From NCBI GenBank assembly GCA_013205525.1, contig JABMMR010000057.1, positions 1-8,850 of the forward strand: 8,850 nt of DNA, written 5' to 3'. The stretch's first letter is position 1. Each line of letters begins with the position of its first letter. Shown here one piece after another: positions 7,747-8,850 of this stretch. The DNA comes from Burkholderiales bacterium. GTDB lineage: Bacteria > Pseudomonadota > Gammaproteobacteria > Burkholderiales > Burkholderiaceae_C. The notes below the pieces were generated by a model, which ran no database searches, was not told the origin of the DNA, and worked only from the letters and a program-made list of their open reading frames with translations. A program made the position numbers and the translations under genes.

Positions 7747-7763
7747 CCCCGAAGACAACGGGG
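7747..7763 (+). other. Small hairpin in the 5' leader
   Basis: CCCCG (7747-7751) and CGGGG (7759-7763) form a perfect 5-bp GC stem with a 7-nt loop, AAGACAA. No T-run follows, so it is not an intrinsic terminator. It ends 24 nt before the ATG at 7788 and leaves the Shine-Dalgarno free. It could stabilise the transcript 5' end or bind a regulator; function is unknown. Confidence 0.35.
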
Positions 7764-7787
7764 CTCAAGCAGGACTAAAGGAAACCC

Positions 7788-8039
7788 ATGGCAACCAAAT
7801 CTGGCAAAACCTCTGTTGACGAGAGTGGTCTTCGTTTTACCAGTCGTGAGAATGGCTCTCCCTTCGCTGGTATGGGCAAAATGGGTGAAACCATGTCTTG
7901 CATCAAGTGCGGCATGCACAAACCCCGCCGTCAAGGCAGCCAGCAGCGCTTTGCAGGCAGTTTGGCTTTTTTCTGCCACGACTGCAAACCACCCAAGCCC
8001 GCTGTACCAGCAACCCCTGCCGCCGCCAAAGTAGCTTAA
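7788..8039 (+). CDS. Small four-cysteine (zinc-ribbon-like) protein, function unknown
   Basis: I do not recognise a named family. The 83-residue product has two CxxC pairs: Cys38/Cys41 in SCIKCGMHKPR and Cys63/Cys66 in FFCHDCKPP, 21 residues apart. That spacing suits one zinc-ribbon or rubredoxin-like knuckle. The N-terminal third is polar and Gly/Ser-rich, a basic patch (45-54) lies between the pairs, and the tail is Pro/Ala-rich and probably disordered. There is no signal peptide or membrane segment, so it is likely cytoplasmic. Initiation is well supported: AAGGA at 7778-7782, 5 nt before ATG. This frame is preferred over the overlapping longer plus-strand frames because of that site and the paired cysteines. 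Nucleic-acid binding is a guess. It is convergent with lysS. Confidence 0.8.
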   Translation: MATKSGKTSVDESGLRFTSRENGSPFAGMGKMGETMSCIKCGMHKPRRQGSQQRFAGSLAFFCHDCKPPKPAVPATPAAAKVA

Positions 8040-8051
8040 GCCTATTTCAGC

Positions 8052-8850
8052 TTATTGATGGCCCAGGTTTTCCCGACGCAAGGCGGGGAACAAAATCACG
8101 TCCCGGATGCTGGGGCTGTCGGTTAAGAGCATCATCAAACGATCAATGCCTATGCCGCAACCACCGGCGGGCGGCATGCCGTATTCCAGCGCACGTACAA
8201 AATCATGGTCAAAAAACATGGCCTCATCATCGCCACTGTCTTTGGCATTGACCTGCGCATGAAAGCGTGCGGCTTGGTCTTCGGCATCGTTCAACTCGCT
8301 GAAACCATTGCCAAATTCGCGTCCTGTGATGTAGAGCTCAAAGCGCTCGGTCACCTCGGGCTGGCTGTCGCTGGCGCGGGCCAAGGGTGAAATTTCCACC
8401 GGATGCTCGCAAATGAAGGTGGGCTCCCAGAGTTTTTCTTCAACGGTTTCTTCAAAGTAAAGAACCTGCAAGCTGGCCAGACTGCGCGCAGACAGTTTGT
8501 GTTTTTCTTCTGAGTGGCCCAGCTTTTTCAGGGCATTGATTAACCATGCACTGTCGTCAACATGGTCGGCGGCTTCGGTGTGCGCCATGATGGCTTCGCG
8601 GATGGTGAGTCGGGCAAAGGGCTTGGATAAGTCCACCGGTTTGCCGTCATAGGTCAGCAGCAAAGTGCCCACAGCTTTCTGGGCGGCGTCGCGGATCAGG
8701 TTTTCGGTGAACTGCATCAGGTCTTGGTAATTCCAATAGGCCGCGTAAAACTCCATCATGGTGAATTCGGGGTTGTGCCGCACGGAAATACCTTCATTGC
8801 GAAAGTTGCGGTTAATTTCAAACACACGCTCAAACCCGCCCACCAACAGG
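8052..8850 (-). CDS. lysS: Lysyl-tRNA synthetase, class II (C-terminal part)
   Basis: LysRS attaches lysine to tRNA-Lys. Only the C-terminal half, about 266 residues, is in the window; the reading frame stays open through the right edge, so the apparent start near 8846 is just an internal Leu codon. The segment begins in the class II catalytic core with [18 protein letters not shown] (motif 2) and [12 protein letters not shown]. It continues through [31 protein letters not shown] and GDDEAMFFD, and ends with motif 3, [15 protein letters not shown], then [11 protein letters not shown]. This matches the E. coli LysS C-terminus closely, with a normal end (ENLGHQ) at TAA 8052-8054. It converges on the small CxxC gene, with 12 bp between the stops. 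Confidence 0.97.
   Translation of the reverse strand, partial: LLVGGFERVFEINRNFRNEGISVRHNPEFTMMEFYAAYWNYQDLMQFTENLIRDAAQKAVGTLLLTYDGKPVDLSKPFARLTIREAIMAHTEAADHVDDSAWLINALKKLGHSEEKHKLSARSLASLQVLYFEETVEEKLWEPTFICEHPVEISPLARASDSQPEVTERFELYITGREFGNGFSELNDAEDQAARFHAQVNAKDSGDDEAMFFDHDFVRALEYGMPPAGGCGIGIDRLMMLLTDSPSIRDVILFPALRRENLGHQ

Noticed and set aside
7699..8251. Longer overlapping plus-strand frames (7699-8034 and 7898-8251) around the small CxxC gene
   Set aside because: They start at poorly supported codons, overlap the leader or lysS, and lack motifs. The 7788 frame has a proper Shine-Dalgarno and paired cysteines.

Overview
The window is a stretch of bacterial chromosome dominated by one long, tightly packed plus-strand gene run: lepA - lepB - rnc - era - recO - pdxJ - acpS - nagZ. 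This order is the standard housekeeping arrangement of Betaproteobacteria. The protein sequences, the PdxJ subtype (an N-terminal '[12 protein letters not shown]' form instead of the usual 'VNIDHxATLRN') and the moderate GC content point to a member of the Comamonadaceae/Burkholderiales, perhaps a freshwater genus. That assignment is by recognition, not by database search.

Layout. Positions 1-246 are non-coding. They hold two DnaA-box-like 9-mers, a candidate sigma70 promoter (-10 TACAAT at 125-130), and a perfect 10-bp rho-independent terminator (171-201). Together these look like a short structured RNA of about 65 nt, or an attenuated leader for lepA. Positions 247-7682 are the eight-gene run. 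Its junctions are 4-nt overlaps (lepA/lepB, recO/pdxJ, pdxJ/acpS), longer overlaps (rnc/era, era/recO) or gaps of 2-3 nt (lepB/rnc, acpS/nagZ), so translational coupling is likely throughout. Positions 7683-7787 are a short leader with a -10-like element and a small hairpin. They precede a well-initiated 83-residue four-cysteine (zinc-ribbon-like) protein of unknown function at 7788-8039. The window ends with the C-terminal half of lysS on the minus strand (8052-8850), convergent with the small gene and only 12 bp from it.

How the genes relate. LepA, RNase III and Era all act on ribosomes or rRNA (ribosome assembly/translation GTPase, rRNA processing nuclease, 16S/30S maturation GTPase). LepB matures exported proteins. 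RecO serves recombinational repair. PdxJ makes pyridoxine 5'-phosphate. AcpS activates acyl carrier protein. NagZ recycles cell-wall muropeptides. It is a co-transcribed growth and housekeeping cluster, not a single pathway.

I see no mobile element, CRISPR, tRNA/rRNA gene, defence system or biosynthetic cluster. The least explained parts are the 5' RNA-like locus, the small CxxC...CxxC protein with its leader, and the divergent PdxJ subtype. I did not find a convincing new multi-gene system.
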